A DNA stretch of 64,000 bases from Marinisporobacter sp. (GTDB lineage Bacteria > Bacillota > Clostridia > Peptostreptococcales > Thermotaleaceae): contig JAOARV010000065.1 of the NCBI GenBank assembly GCA_025210395.1, positions 62,001 to 126,000 of the forward strand, given 5' to 3'. The translations under genes and the position numbers were made by a program. Under the pieces are notes generated by a model, which was not told the origin of the DNA, ran no database searches, and was given only the letters and a program-made list of their open reading frames with translations. This document shows, piece by piece, positions 15,652 to 25,180 of this stretch; positions within the stretch are counted from its first letter, which is position 1, and each line of letters starts with the position of its first letter.

Positions 15652-16869
15652 ATGGAAAATGAAAAGATCGTATTGGCATATTCTGGAGGATTGGATACCT
15701 CTGTAATTCTTACGTGGCTAAAGGAAACCTTTGGAGTAGAGGTGCTTGCAGTATGTGTAAATGTTGGTCAAGAAGATGATTTTGAGGAAATAAAGAAAAA
15801 AGCTTTGGCAACAGGAGCCATGAAAGCTTATGTAGTAGATGTAGTAGAAGAGTTTATTACAGATTATATTTATCCAACCCTTAAAGCATCTGCTGCATAT
15901 GAAGATGACTATTTATTAGGAACATCTTTTGCAAGACCATTGATTGCGAAAAAATTAGTTGAAATAGCAGAAGCAGAGGGAGCAGTAGGGATTGCTCATG
16001 GAGCTACAGGAAAAGGAAATGATCAGGTTCGTTTCGAAGCTACTATTAAAGCATTAAATCCAAAACTAAAAATTATTGCTCCTTGGAGAATATGGGATTT
16101 AAAATCAAGAGAAGATTGTATCGAATATGCAGAAAAATATAATATTCCTATTGCTGTTACAAAAGAGAAAATCTATAGTAGAGATCAAAATATTTGGCAT
16201 ATTAGTCATGAAGGTGGTAACTTAGAAGAGCCATGGAATGAGCATGATGAAAGTATATATATGATGAGTGTATCACCTCAAAACGCACCAGATGCACCAA
16301 CCTTTGTTGAAATCGAGTTTAAAAAAGGAATACCTGTAAAAATAAATGGAGAAAGCTATGGTCCTATAGCTATGATGGAATTTTTAAATCAAGTAGCTGG
16401 ACAAAATGGTATAGGAACTATAGATATTATTGAAAACAGATTAGTGGGAATGAAATCTAGAGGGATTTATGAAACACCAGGAGGAACAATCCTTTTTAAA
16501 GCCCATAAAGCATTAGAAAAGCTTACCTTAGATAGAGATACATTAAGCTATAAAAAAATTGTATCAGAAAAATATGCACAGCTTGTTTATGATGGATTAT
16601 GGTTTACACCCCTTAGAACTGCATTATCTAAATTTGTTGACAGTACACAAGAGTGTGTAACAGGAAAAGTAAAAATGAAGCTTTACAAGGGAAATTGTAC
16701 ATGTGTTGCTTCAACTTCACCTTATTCCTTATATAATGAAGAATTTGTTACCTTCGGAGAAGATGATGTATACAATCAAAAGGATGCAGAAGGATTTATC
16801 AATCTATTTGCTTTACCATTAACGATTCGTGCTATTATGAATGAGAACAATATAAAAGGAGAGAAATAA
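15652..16869 (+). CDS. argG: Argininosuccinate synthase
   Basis: 405 residues from ATG 15652 (AGGGGG 8 bp upstream); the in-frame TTG at 15634 is discarded because it precedes the ribosome site. Joins citrulline and aspartate with ATP. The pyrophosphatase-type P-loop AYSGGLDTS is at the N-terminus, with [13 protein letters not shown] and LTLDRDT characteristic of the family. First gene of an argG-argH-argF biosynthetic unit placed directly after the arginine-degrading operon. Confidence 0.97.
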   Translation: MENEKIVLAYSGGLDTSVILTWLKETFGVEVLAVCVNVGQEDDFEEIKKKALATGAMKAYVVDVVEEFITDYIYPTLKASAAYEDDYLLGTSFARPLIAKKLVEIAEAEGAVGIAHGATGKGNDQVRFEATIKALNPKLKIIAPWRIWDLKSREDCIEYAEKYNIPIAVTKEKIYSRDQNIWHISHEGGNLEEPWNEHDESIYMMSVSPQNAPDAPTFVEIEFKKGIPVKINGESYGPIAMMEFLNQVAGQNGIGTIDIIENRLVGMKSRGIYETPGGTILFKAHKALEKLTLDRDTLSYKKIVSEKYAQLVYDGLWFTPLRTALSKFVDSTQECVTGKVKMKLYKGNCTCVASTSPYSLYNEEFVTFGEDDVYNQKDAEGFINLFALPLTIRAIMNENNIKGEK

Positions 16870-16873
16870 AGCT

Positions 16874-18271
16874 ATGAAACTATGGGGAGGGCGTTTTGCA
16901 AAAGATACAGCAGCTATTGTAGATGAATTTAATGCATCTATATCCTTTGATCAAAAGCTTTATAAGCAGGACATTATAGGTAGCATTGCTCACGCCAAAA
17001 TGCTAAAGAAGTGTAAGGTCATCACGGAAGAAGAAGGTAAAGAAATTATAAAGGGGCTTAAAGAAATATTAAAAGATATAGAAGCTGGTAAGGTAGAATT
17101 TCAAATAGATTATGAAGATATTCATATGAATATAGAAAAGCTCCTGATAGATCGAATTGGAGAAGTAGGGAAAAAGCTTCATACAGCAAGAAGTAGAAAT
17201 GATCAGGTGGCAGTAGATATAAGATTATACTTAAGAGACAAAATAGATGATATTTGCGAAAAAATAAAGAACTTGTTAAATACTTTGATGGTATTATCAA
17301 AAGAACATATAGACACCATTATACCAGGATATACCCATCTTCAAAGGGCTCAGCCTATCACTTTAGGATACCATATGATGGCGTATTTTCAAATGTTTAA
17401 AAGAGATTATTTAAGAATGATGGATTGTTGTAAAAGGGTCAATATTATGCCTTTAGGGGCAGGGGCTTTAGCAGGAACTACTTATAATACAGATCGAGAA
17501 TTTTTAAAAGAAGAGTTAGGCTTTTTTGAAATCTGTGAAAATTCTTTAGATGCAGTAAGTGATAGAGATTTTGTTATTGAATTTATTAGTGATGCATCTA
17601 TGATTATGATGCACCTAAGTAGATTTTGTGAAGAATTAATCCTTTGGAATAGTGCTGAATTTAACTTTGTAGAGATGGATGATGCTTATAGTACAGGGAG
17701 CAGTATTATGCCACAAAAGAAAAACCCAGATGTGGCAGAGTTGATCCGAGGGAAAACAGGAAGGGTTTATGGAAATCTTTTTAATATACTAACGATCATG
17801 AAAGGATTACCTCTTGCTTATAACAAGGATATGCAGGAGGATAAACCACCCCTTTTTGATACGGTTGAAAATGTATCTATTTGTGTTGAGATTTTCGAGA
17901 AAATGATTAAAACAATGAAAATAAAAAAAGAAAATATGAAAAAAGCTACAAAGGACGGTTTTATGAATGCTACAGATGTGGCAGATTATCTTGTGAAAAA
18001 GGGAGTAGCCTTTAGAAGTGCCCATGAAGTAGTAGGCAAAATGGTCCTTTATTGTGTTCAACATAATAAAACTATAGAAGATTTAACCTTAGAAGAATTT
18101 AAAACATTTTCAAGAGTATTTACAGAAGATATTCTTGAAGCCATAAAAATAGAAAATTGTATTTCATCTAAAAAATCACAAGGTTCTCCTAAAAAACAAA
18201 ATGTGGAGAAAATGATTTTATCAGGGAAAAAGTTTATAGAAGCTTTAGAGGGAAATAAAGAGATGATCTAG
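16874..18271 (+). CDS. argH: Argininosuccinate lyase
   Basis: 465 residues, starting 5 bp after argG, whose last codons contain the ribosome site (AGGAGAG). Splits argininosuccinate into arginine and fumarate. Signatures: MKLWGGRF at the start, TARSRNDQVA, TIIPGYTHLQRAQPITLGHH-like (here ...LGYHMM) and the flexible loop GSSIMPQKKNPD with the catalytic Ser. Complete with no irregularity. Confidence 0.97.
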   Translation: MKLWGGRFAKDTAAIVDEFNASISFDQKLYKQDIIGSIAHAKMLKKCKVITEEEGKEIIKGLKEILKDIEAGKVEFQIDYEDIHMNIEKLLIDRIGEVGKKLHTARSRNDQVAVDIRLYLRDKIDDICEKIKNLLNTLMVLSKEHIDTIIPGYTHLQRAQPITLGYHMMAYFQMFKRDYLRMMDCCKRVNIMPLGAGALAGTTYNTDREFLKEELGFFEICENSLDAVSDRDFVIEFISDASMIMMHLSRFCEELILWNSAEFNFVEMDDAYSTGSSIMPQKKNPDVAELIRGKTGRVYGNLFNILTIMKGLPLAYNKDMQEDKPPLFDTVENVSICVEIFEKMIKTMKIKKENMKKATKDGFMNATDVADYLVKKGVAFRSAHEVVGKMVLYCVQHNKTIEDLTLEEFKTFSRVFTEDILEAIKIENCISSKKSQGSPKKQNVEKMILSGKKFIEALEGNKEMI

Positions 18272-18324
18272 ATGGAAAGGATCAATATTAAAAATAGGAA
18301 ATCGTATGGATAGGAGGAAAAAAG

Positions 18325-19317
18325 ATGCCTATTAATTTAAAAGGGAAAAGCTTTCTTTCACTGAAGGACTTTACCTCTAAAGAAATTATGTATTTATTAA
18401 ATTTGTCTAAAAATTTAAAAAATAAGAAGAGAATAGGAAGTAAGGAAAAGCTATTAGAAGGAAAAAATGTTGTATTATTATTTGAAAAATCTTCTACTAG
18501 AACAAGATGCTCCTTTGAGATTGCAGCTATGGATGAAGGGGCTGGAGTTACCTTCTTAGGGTGTAAGGACAGCCATATAAGTAAAAAAGAATCTATAGAG
18601 GATACGGCAAAAGTATTAGGAAGAATGTATGATGGCATTGAATTTAGAGGATATAAACAAGAAACGGTAGAAGCTTTAGCCAAATACTCCGGTGTTCCTG
18701 TTTGGAATGGTCTTACGGATCTTTATCATCCAACACAAATTCTTGCAGACTTTTTAACGATTATGGAGCATGTGAATAAGCCTTTAAATAAAGTGAAGTT
18801 TGTATATGTAGGAGATGCTAGAAATAATATGGGAAATTCCTTAATGATCGGAGCTACGAAATTAGGTATGGATTTTGTAGCATTAGCGCCAAAGGATTTA
18901 TTTCCTGATGAAAATTTAGTGGTGGAAATGAAGGCTTTAGCAAAGGAGACGGGAGCAAGTATTACTCTTACAGAAGATATAGAGGATGTAAAGGGTGCAG
19001 ATGTTATTTATACAGATGTATGGGTATCTATGGGAGAAGAGGATCAATTTGAAGAAAGAATCAAAACCCTTCTGCCTTATCAAGTAAACATGAAAATGAT
19101 ACAAAAGGCGAATAATGAAGATATCATCTTTATGCATTGCCTTCCAGCCTTTCATGATTTAGAAACAATTGTAGGAAAAGAAGTCTATGAAAAATATGGA
19201 TTAAAGGAAATGGAAGTAACTGATGAAGTATTTAGAAGTAAATATTCAGTAGTCTTTGATGAAGCTGAAAATAGATTGCATACTATAAAAGCTATTATGG
19301 TGGCTACTATGACTTAA
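18325..19317 (+). CDS. argF: Ornithine carbamoyltransferase, anabolic
   Basis: 330 residues with STRTRC, HPTQ and HCLPAF motifs. It follows argG-argH by 53 bp and has its own ribosome site (TAGGAGG), so it most likely makes citrulline for arginine synthesis. It is highly similar to the OTC at 13227 throughout, including the stretch [20 protein letters not shown]. Assignment of direction rests on operon context only. It ends the unit at a strong terminator. Confidence 0.93.
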   Translation: MPINLKGKSFLSLKDFTSKEIMYLLNLSKNLKNKKRIGSKEKLLEGKNVVLLFEKSSTRTRCSFEIAAMDEGAGVTFLGCKDSHISKKESIEDTAKVLGRMYDGIEFRGYKQETVEALAKYSGVPVWNGLTDLYHPTQILADFLTIMEHVNKPLNKVKFVYVGDARNNMGNSLMIGATKLGMDFVALAPKDLFPDENLVVEMKALAKETGASITLTEDIEDVKGADVIYTDVWVSMGEEDQFEERIKTLLPYQVNMKMIQKANNEDIIFMHCLPAFHDLETIVGKEVYEKYGLKEMEVTDEVFRSKYSVVFDEAENRLHTIKAIMVATMT

Positions 19318-19332
19318 TATATAACATGAGAT

Positions 19333-19373
19333 AAAAAAGAAGTGGGAAATTTATATTTCCACTTCTTTTTTTA
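19333..19373 (+). terminator. Terminator after argF
   Basis: AAAAAAGAAGTGG (19333 onward) pairs with CCACTTCTTTTTTT (to 19372) with one bulge; the 3' arm ends in a T-run. Confidence 0.9.
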
Positions 19374-19488
19374 TGGATACAAGCATAAATATATAAAAGA
19401 TTAAATTGGATTAGCTAATAAAAAAGGTACATATTTTAAAAAATTATAAATATCATTATAGTAAGGAAGAGAAGGAGGAGGAATTTTA

Positions 19489-21063
19489 ATGGCCGTTGAG
19501 TTAATGAGAGATTTACTGAAGATAGATCAAGTTGTAGGAGAAGGAGATACACAGGCACTTGTAGAGGGTGAAATTCTTGTGCCTGATGTGAAACCAGACA
19601 TTTCAAGAATTCTATTGGTAGATGGAAATATAAATATTACAGGAAAAGAAGCCGTAGCAGATAAAATCGTTGTAGATGGAGTGGTGAATTTCAAAATATT
19701 ATATGCTTCAGAAGTTGGAGAATATCCAGTTTACAGTATGAATGCTAGTGCTGGCTTTAGTCAAAATATTGATATTGATGGAACGACAAATAATATGGAT
19801 ATTCAAGTAGAATCCCAGATTGAGCATATTGATTTTAATATTGTTAATGAAAGGAAAATAGCTGTAAAAACAGTTGTCAATCTTTCAGGAAAAAGTATTG
19901 AAGCATCTAAAATAGAGGTATTAAGAGGCGTAGAAGGGCTAGATGATCTTCAGGTTTTAAGAGAAACTGTAGCTTATAATGATATTGTAGGAAACAATCA
20001 ATCCGAGACCATTATAAGAGAAAGCTTTGAAATAGATGAAAATCTTCCAGAAATTGCTGAAATCTTAAAATGTGATGCTTTTGCAGTTGAAACAGAAAAA
20101 CAAGTAACAGATGGGAAGGTTATTGTAAATGGAGTTGTAAAAACAAATACCCTTTATGTAGGAGATGATGATAGAAATTCATTATTTTTAATAAAGCATG
20201 AAATTCCTTTTACCCATTTTGTTGAAGTAACAGGGGCTATGAAGGATATGGAGAGCGATATTACACTCATGGCAGATGAGGTATATACAGATGTAAAAGA
20301 AAATATTGATGGAGACCGTAGAATATTTGAGATAGAGGCTATGGTAAAAATAGATGCAGCTGTAAATGACATGGAAGAAAAAGAAGTAGTTGTGGATGCA
20401 TATTCTCCTAGCAAGTTATTAAAAATGGACAAAAAAGAAATATCTTTCACTCAAACTGTAGGAAAGAATAATTCAAATATGGTAGTGAAGGAAATGATGG
20501 ATATTCCATCGGGAGATCCAGACATTTTCAAGATCTTTAGTGTAAGTGCAAAACCTGTCATTACAGATATAAACTTAGTGGAAGATAAAAGTATTATAGA
20601 AGGAATTGTAGATGCAGATGTACTCTATATATCTCAAGAAAAAGATCAGGCAGCACATAGCTTCCATCAAGAAATTCCTTTTAGACATTTTGTGGAAGTA
20701 AGTGGTGCAAAAGAAAGCATGAAATCAGATGCACAGCTACAGATTAATGATATAGATTATAATTTGATTAATCCTGAGCAAATAGAGATCAAAGTAAATT
20801 TAGGTGCTACTTGTAGCGTAACTAAAGAAATAGAAATCAATGTTTTAGTAGATGCAGAAGAATTAGAAGATATGATTGATATGAGTAAACGACCTAGCAT
20901 TATTATATACTATGTTCAACCCGGAGATAGTCTTTGGAAGATTGCAAAAAGATACCGTACTACTGTAGAGGAGTTGGTAGAAACAAACAATATAGAAAAT
21001 CCAGATTTAATCTTCCCAGGAGATCAGATTATCATTCAAAAAACATTTAAATGTAATTTTTAG
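19489..21063 (+). CDS. SPOCS (DUF3794) and LysM domain protein
   Basis: 524 residues with three DUF3794/SPOCS repeats (about 30-155, 175-300 and 320-455; each carries a VDG- or VNGV-V/I-x-x-x-LY core such as KIVVDGVVNFKILYAS) and a C-terminal LysM domain (YYVQPGDSLWKIAKRYRTTV...IENPDLIFPGDQI). Such proteins are common in Clostridia and are thought to bind peptidoglycan at the spore surface or cortex. There is no signal peptide, consistent with mother-cell cytoplasmic synthesis. It has its own unit: ribosome site GAAGGAGGAGG and terminator directly after. Confidence 0.9.
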   Translation: MAVELMRDLLKIDQVVGEGDTQALVEGEILVPDVKPDISRILLVDGNINITGKEAVADKIVVDGVVNFKILYASEVGEYPVYSMNASAGFSQNIDIDGTTNNMDIQVESQIEHIDFNIVNERKIAVKTVVNLSGKSIEASKIEVLRGVEGLDDLQVLRETVAYNDIVGNNQSETIIRESFEIDENLPEIAEILKCDAFAVETEKQVTDGKVIVNGVVKTNTLYVGDDDRNSLFLIKHEIPFTHFVEVTGAMKDMESDITLMADEVYTDVKENIDGDRRIFEIEAMVKIDAAVNDMEEKEVVVDAYSPSKLLKMDKKEISFTQTVGKNNSNMVVKEMMDIPSGDPDIFKIFSVSAKPVITDINLVEDKSIIEGIVDADVLYISQEKDQAAHSFHQEIPFRHFVEVSGAKESMKSDAQLQINDIDYNLINPEQIEIKVNLGATCSVTKEIEINVLVDAEELEDMIDMSKRPSIIIYYVQPGDSLWKIAKRYRTTVEELVETNNIENPDLIFPGDQIIIQKTFKCNF

Positions 21064-21068
21064 ATAAG

Positions 21069-21098
21069 AAAGTCCGTAGAAAATACGGACTTTTTATT
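21069..21098 (+). terminator. Terminator after the SPOCS/LysM gene
   Basis: AAAGTCCGTA (21069-21078), 5-nt loop, TACGGACTTT (21084-21093), then T-run. Confidence 0.93.
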
Positions 21099-21254
21099 AT
21101 GCAAAAGGAAGGAAAAGAAATTTTTCGTTTTCTTGAGTAGGGGGGATTCGACAAAAGACAGAATGAGCTTGTCCTTTTATGAATGAATATGTTCAATGAA
21201 ATATTTAATAGAAATGTATAAACATTATGATAGAGGAATATACTTGTAAAAGAA

Positions 21255-21326
21255 GCAGGGACGCAAAGAAATGTGTTTTGAATTTGGGCACCTAAAACAC
21301 ATGGAGCGAGTGGTGCAACCGCCCCG
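21255..21326 (+). ncRNA. Cyclic-di-GMP-II riboswitch aptamer
   Basis: Conserved class II blocks in order: GGGACGCAAAG at the 5' end, a 9-bp stem ATGTGTTTT/AAAACACAT, TTTGGGCACCT in its loop, then GGAGCGAGTGGTGCAACCG. The loop GGGCACC can pair with GGTGC to make the class II pseudoknot, and the 5' GGG with CCC at 21322-21325 to close P1. This matches the C. acetobutylicum / C. difficile aptamer pattern (TTGGGCAC ... AGTAGTGCAACCG). The class is certain to me from these blocks; ligand specificity is by family. Confidence 0.88.
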
Positions 21327-21358
21327 ATGTATTAATGGGAGCGGTTTTTGATTTTTTT
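21317..21358 (+). terminator. Riboswitch expression platform: intrinsic terminator
   Basis: AACCGCCCC (21317-21325) pairs with GGGAGCGGTT (21338-21347, one bulge), followed by TTTTGATTTTTTT. The 5' arm is also the 3' end of the aptamer, so ligand binding should block the terminator: an ON switch for the kinase gene 60 bp downstream. Confidence 0.82.
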
Positions 21359-21415
21359 GGACATCAAAAGGTTACGAAAAAATGATGTATATATCTTACA
21401 AAGGAGGGATTTGTT

Positions 21416-23134
21416 TTGAGACCTTATGAAATGTTTGATAAAAATTCTTTTTTTAAAAATCTATCAGAAGAAATGAAAATAAAAGTTTATTATAGATATT
21501 TATCCTTATTTGTTACTTCTCTATTTTACTTTATGGGTGAGTCAAATCATTTTATTCAAAATAAGATTTTTATAGTAACTTGTATTGCGCTATCCTCAAT
21601 AATACTGACTTATCTTTATATAAAAAATCAAAATTCGAATCAAAAAATCAAGCTACTCATTTTTATTGAAACCATAGGAAATTCTTGTATACTGATCCCT
21701 TCTGGAGGGCTTAATAGTCCATATATTTGGTATGCATTAAATACAATTTTAATTACATCCATAAAACTAAATAGAAAATATTGTTGGATGAACTTATTTG
21801 TTTATTTATTTGCTTCAACAGGAATTGTCTATTTTGTTTTTGATAAAGGAAAAATAACATATTTAGAGCTAATGAATAAAGAATCGAATCTAATAATTAG
21901 CTTTATATTAATCACAATAGCTGTACAGCTATTATTAAAGCTAATCAAAGAGGTAGAAAAAGAAAGAAATACGCTAGTACAAACGAATCAACAATTAGTA
22001 GCAGCGAATAAAAAGATCAAGGAATCAATGGAGCATATTATGTCACTGTATCAAGCAGTCGATTCTTTTACTAATCAAAGAGATCAACAGGATTTGATTA
22101 GGGTATTGATGCATTATACAAAAAAAATAACTAAAACAGATACTGTATTCTTTGCAAGTATTATGAATGGACAAAATGAAATAATGGCAGAAGGGAATGA
22201 TAAATTTCGGTTCTTAATAGACGACCTTAAGAATAAAATAATCAATAAATGGAATAATATACTAAAACATGAAATGCCTATGGAGATCAATGTAAAAGGC
22301 AAAAAATTTATGATTATCGCAGTAAAGTCAAACTATAAAGTCTATGGAGTTTTAGGAATTGAGATGAATGCTTCTAAACAAGAGGCTGTTTATAAAGAAA
22401 ACATAGAGCAACTTCAATTTTTACAAGAATTAAGCACCATTGTACTTGAAAGATTTTACTGGGAAGAAGTAAATGAACAACTGATTGTGAATCAAGAACA
22501 AAATAGAATAGCCAATGAAATTCATGATAGCGTATTACAAAGGCTTTTTAGTATGTCTTGTAGCATATTTGCATTAATGAAAAAATTAGAAAAAGCTACA
22601 GTAGATGAAATGAAGGATGAATTAAATATGATTAGAAATTCAACCAATAAGGCAATGAAAGAATTAAGATCTACAATATATGGAATTAGTTGGAATAAAA
22701 AGGGCGTAAATATATTCGAAAAAGATATTAGGAATTATATTGATGAAATGAAAAGATTAAATGATGTGAATATTTCAGTAGATATTACAGGAAATCATGA
22801 ATTACTTTCATCGAAGCACAAAAAAGCTTTATACAGAATAATATGTGAGGGTATAGCGAACGGGTTAAGGCATGGAAAAGCTAGAAATATAGATATTATC
22901 CTTAGCATAGAATCGGAGTTTAGCTTGCTTAAAATCGTTGATGATGGAATAGGGTTTGATTTTAAGAAAGTGAAAAATGATAAACAAAAAGGTCTAGGGA
23001 TCAGAAATATACACTATTTATCACAAAGCTTTAATGGAGAAATAAACATAGATAGTAAAATTGGAAAGGGCACGACTCTAGAAGTGACTATTCCAAATAG
23101 CATTCAACTTATAAAAAAGGAGGAAATCGTGTGA
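21416..23134 (+). CDS. Sensor histidine kinase (HPK7/NarL partner type)
   Basis: 572 residues from TTG 21416, chosen because AAGGAGGG lies 7 bp upstream. About five to six hydrophobic segments in residues 25-180, a coiled coil (about 180-215), a GAF-like region (about 220-345), then HisKA_3 with the phospho-His in NEIHDSVLQRLFSM and an HATPase with DDGIGFDF and GLGIRNI. Overlaps the response regulator gene by 4 bp, so the two form a pair. It is the first gene under the c-di-GMP-II riboswitch. The signal sensed is unknown. Confidence 0.9.
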   Translation: MRPYEMFDKNSFFKNLSEEMKIKVYYRYLSLFVTSLFYFMGESNHFIQNKIFIVTCIALSSIILTYLYIKNQNSNQKIKLLIFIETIGNSCILIPSGGLNSPYIWYALNTILITSIKLNRKYCWMNLFVYLFASTGIVYFVFDKGKITYLELMNKESNLIISFILITIAVQLLLKLIKEVEKERNTLVQTNQQLVAANKKIKESMEHIMSLYQAVDSFTNQRDQQDLIRVLMHYTKKITKTDTVFFASIMNGQNEIMAEGNDKFRFLIDDLKNKIINKWNNILKHEMPMEINVKGKKFMIIAVKSNYKVYGVLGIEMNASKQEAVYKENIEQLQFLQELSTIVLERFYWEEVNEQLIVNQEQNRIANEIHDSVLQRLFSMSCSIFALMKKLEKATVDEMKDELNMIRNSTNKAMKELRSTIYGISWNKKGVNIFEKDIRNYIDEMKRLNDVNISVDITGNHELLSSKHKKALYRIICEGIANGLRHGKARNIDIILSIESEFSLLKIVDDGIGFDFKKVKNDKQKGLGIRNIHYLSQSFNGEINIDSKIGKGTTLEVTIPNSIQLIKKEEIV

Positions 23135-23742
23135 AGATACTCATCGTTGATGACCATCCATTAGTAAGAAAGGGTCTTTTAGCAACATTATCCTTTGAAG
23201 AAAATATTGAAAAAATACAAGAAGCATCAAATGTAGAAGAAGCAATAAATCTATTAGAAAGGGATGAACTTGACCTTGCAATGGTAGATTTGCAGCTAGG
23301 GAAAGAAGATGGATTAGAAATCGTAAAAAGAGCAAAGAAAAAAAATATAAAGACAAAGTTTGTGATCCTAACCTCATCTATGAGAAAAGAAGACTTTTTA
23401 AGATCTCAAAAGACAAGTATAGATGGATACATATTAAAAGAAGCTTTTGCAGAAGACATCCTATATGCTTTGCGTGTTGTCATGAGAGGCAAAAAATTCT
23501 TCAGCCCTGAAATAGTAGAATATACAGCGAAAAAAGAAGATAATCAATTAGATCAGCTAACTCCTAGAGAAAAGGATGTATTTGTAGAGCTTAGTAAAGG
23601 AGAAAGCAATTTAGAAATAGCTAAACATTTATTTATATCAGAGCATACGGTGAGAAAGCATGTTAGTAATATATTATCTAAACTAGAATTAACCCATAGA
23701 ACACAAGCAGCACTACTAGCTAATAATTTGATTAAGGTATAA
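23131..23742 (+). CDS. NarL/FixJ-family response regulator
   Basis: 203 residues. Receiver domain with acidic pair DD in ILIVDDHPLVRKG and phospho-Asp in MVDLQLGKEDG; C-terminal LuxR-type helix-turn-helix LTPREKDVFVELSKGESNLEIAKHLF (about residues 140-165) and TVRKHVSNILSKL. GTG start preceded by AAGGAGG inside the kinase gene. Likely activator of the adjacent surface-fibre genes; that target is inferred from position. Confidence 0.93.
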   Translation: MKILIVDDHPLVRKGLLATLSFEENIEKIQEASNVEEAINLLERDELDLAMVDLQLGKEDGLEIVKRAKKKNIKTKFVILTSSMRKEDFLRSQKTSIDGYILKEAFAEDILYALRVVMRGKKFFSPEIVEYTAKKEDNQLDQLTPREKDVFVELSKGESNLEIAKHLFISEHTVRKHVSNILSKLELTHRTQAALLANNLIKV

Positions 23743-23783
23743 TCTAGAAGCATATTTATAGTAGATAAGAGGTGAAAATTTAG

Positions 23784-24308
23784 GTGAGAAGAAGAAAAAG
23801 AAGAAAGCAGATTAAAAAAATAAAGGGATTAAATAACATGTCAACAATCATCATAACAACTATTGTTATGATTAATCTTGCAGGAATAAGTTATGCCTAT
23901 TGGAATAATGGTCTGGATATGAAGACATTAGTTTATACGGGGAATATAGAACCATATTTTAAAGATGATTATGAAATAAAAGGCTCAAATGATAAAGTAG
24001 AAGGGCAGATTACAGTGAATTTTAAGGATGAGTATACTATGAAAATAGAAGGAACTGTTAATCCAGGATATGAAGGGGAAGTATATTATGGTATAGGAAA
24101 TCGAGGAACTATTCCAGTGAAATGTAAACCAGTATCAGACCCTACATGTGAAGGGGTATCCTTAACAGTGAATCAACCAGATCAAGATTTAGACCCAGAT
24201 GAAAATAGAAATAATTCAAAATATGAATGTAAACTTAAGATTAATGCGAATAATATTGGGAAAAATAAATTTAAATACCAACTAACATTTGATCAATGGA
24301 ATCAATAA
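23784..24308 (+). CDS. Putative SipW-dependent secreted protein
   Basis: 174 residues, GTG start after GAGGTGA. A very basic N-terminus (RRRKRRKQIKK) leads to a hydrophobic segment (about 22-38) and AGISYAYWNNGLDMKTLVYTG, which resembles the SipW-type signal region (…YA-W-N…TG-). The mature part is beta-rich with two Cys (VKCKPVSDPTCEG) and a third further on. No known domain. It lies 41 bp after the response regulator, probably the first structural gene of the fibre locus. Confidence 0.7.
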   Translation: MRRRKRRKQIKKIKGLNNMSTIIITTIVMINLAGISYAYWNNGLDMKTLVYTGNIEPYFKDDYEIKGSNDKVEGQITVNFKDEYTMKIEGTVNPGYEGEVYYGIGNRGTIPVKCKPVSDPTCEGVSLTVNQPDQDLDPDENRNNSKYECKLKINANNIGKNKFKYQLTFDQWNQ

Positions 24309-24339
24309 GCATTAATGGATATCATATATTTCTAAATAT

Positions 24340-24362
24340 AAGCAGGGTTTCATACCCTGCTT
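24340..24362 (+). terminator. Stem-loop between secreted-protein genes
   Basis: Perfect 9-bp stem AAGCAGGGT / ACCCTGCTT with loop TTCAT. There is no T-run, so it is an attenuator or RNA-stability element rather than a full terminator. Confidence 0.5.
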
Positions 24363-24387
24363 AAGATGAATTGAGATGGAGGGTTAT

Positions 24388-25146
24388 ATGAGAAAGAGAA
24401 CAATAGTTATTATAGCAAGTTTTATTCTTGCATTTTCCATGGTGTCGGGTGGATACGGAGGGTGGCAAAAAGAATTAACGATAGAAGGGACTATTGTAGT
24501 TGAGAAAGAAGATCAAGGAAATAATTTAGCTGCGGTAAATACAGGGCAGAACATAATAAATAGCAGCCACAAGGGAGGAAATAATTCAGAAAGCCTTAGT
24601 GATTCAACAGAGAACAAAGAAAATGATGTGGTAAAACCAAGTGACTATCAAGAGAGTAATATAGACAGCCAAAGTAATAGTGTAGGAAGTGATGATCAAA
24701 CCTCAAGTGAACAAAAAGAAAATGACGGAAAAGATATAAATAAACCTAATCATCAAGGAAGTACTCCTATTGAGGGCTCAAGCAGTGCTGATGGTAATAA
24801 AATAGTAGATTCTAACCACAGTGAAGAAAGTACAAGTAGTAGCTCAGATGATGGAAATAGTAGTGAGAGTAGTTCAAGCAGTAGCTCAGATGATGGAAGC
24901 AGTAGTGAGAGTAGTTCAAGTAGTAGCTCAGACGATGGAAATAGTAGTGAGAGTGATTCAAGCAGTAGTTCAGATGATGGAAGCAGTAGTGAGAGTAGTT
25001 CAAGCAGTAGCTCAGATGATGGAAGCAGTAGTGAGAGTAGTTCAAGCAGTAGTTCAGATGATGGAAGTAGTAGTGAGAGTAGTTCAAGTGGTAGCTCTGA
25101 TGGTGGAAGTAGTAGTGGAGAAAGCTCCAACGATACAGATCATTAA
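24388..25146 (+). CDS. Secreted Ser/Asp-rich repeat protein
   Basis: 252 residues from ATG 24388 (GGAGGG just upstream; the ATG at 24376 overlaps that site). A signal region RKRTIVIIASFILAFSMVSGGYGGWQ resembles the SipW class seen in neighbours. Residues about 50-140 are polar and low in complexity (Asn, Ser, Glu), and the C-terminal half is a 14-residue repeat SSSSSSDDGSSSES. No wall-anchor motif follows; the protein ends NDTDH. The extended acidic, Ser-rich region resembles stalk or glycosylated linker sequence of surface proteins. Function unknown. Confidence 0.75.
   Translation: MRKRTIVIIASFILAFSMVSGGYGGWQKELTIEGTIVVEKEDQGNNLAAVNTGQNIINSSHKGGNNSESLSDSTENKENDVVKPSDYQESNIDSQSNSVGSDDQTSSEQKENDGKDINKPNHQGSTPIEGSSSADGNKIVDSNHSEESTSSSSDDGNSSESSSSSSSDDGSSSESSSSSSSDDGNSSESDSSSSSDDGSSSESSSSSSSDDGSSSESSSSSSSDDGSSSESSSSGSSDGGSSSGESSNDTDH
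24826..25120 (+). repeat. 42-bp tandem repeat coding Ser/Asp-rich units
   Basis: About seven imperfect copies of a 42-bp unit (14 codons: E-S-S-S-S-S-S-S-D-D-G-S-S-S). Copies differ mostly by AGC/AGT swaps and by occasional G, N or D substitutions. Copy number is likely to vary between strains. Confidence 0.9.
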
Positions 25147-25180
25147 ATAAACAATAAGAATATTTATAATGGAGGATCAA

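Noticed and set aside
21255-21358. c-di-GMP-I (GEMM-I) or T-box element
   Set aside because: GACGCAAAG suggested GEMM-I, but the 5' half of that fold is missing. GGTGCAACCGC resembled a T-box, but there is no stem I and the downstream gene is not amino-acid related. The class II c-di-GMP blocks are all present in order.
24826-25120. CRISPR array
   Set aside because: The repeat is contiguous with no unique spacers, encodes protein in frame, and has no cas genes nearby.
24753-25180. Overlapping ORFs on both strands in the Ser/Asp repeat
   Set aside because: They are frame shadows of the 42-bp repeat, with Val/Glu-, Leu- and Tyr/His-biased translations and no ribosome sites.
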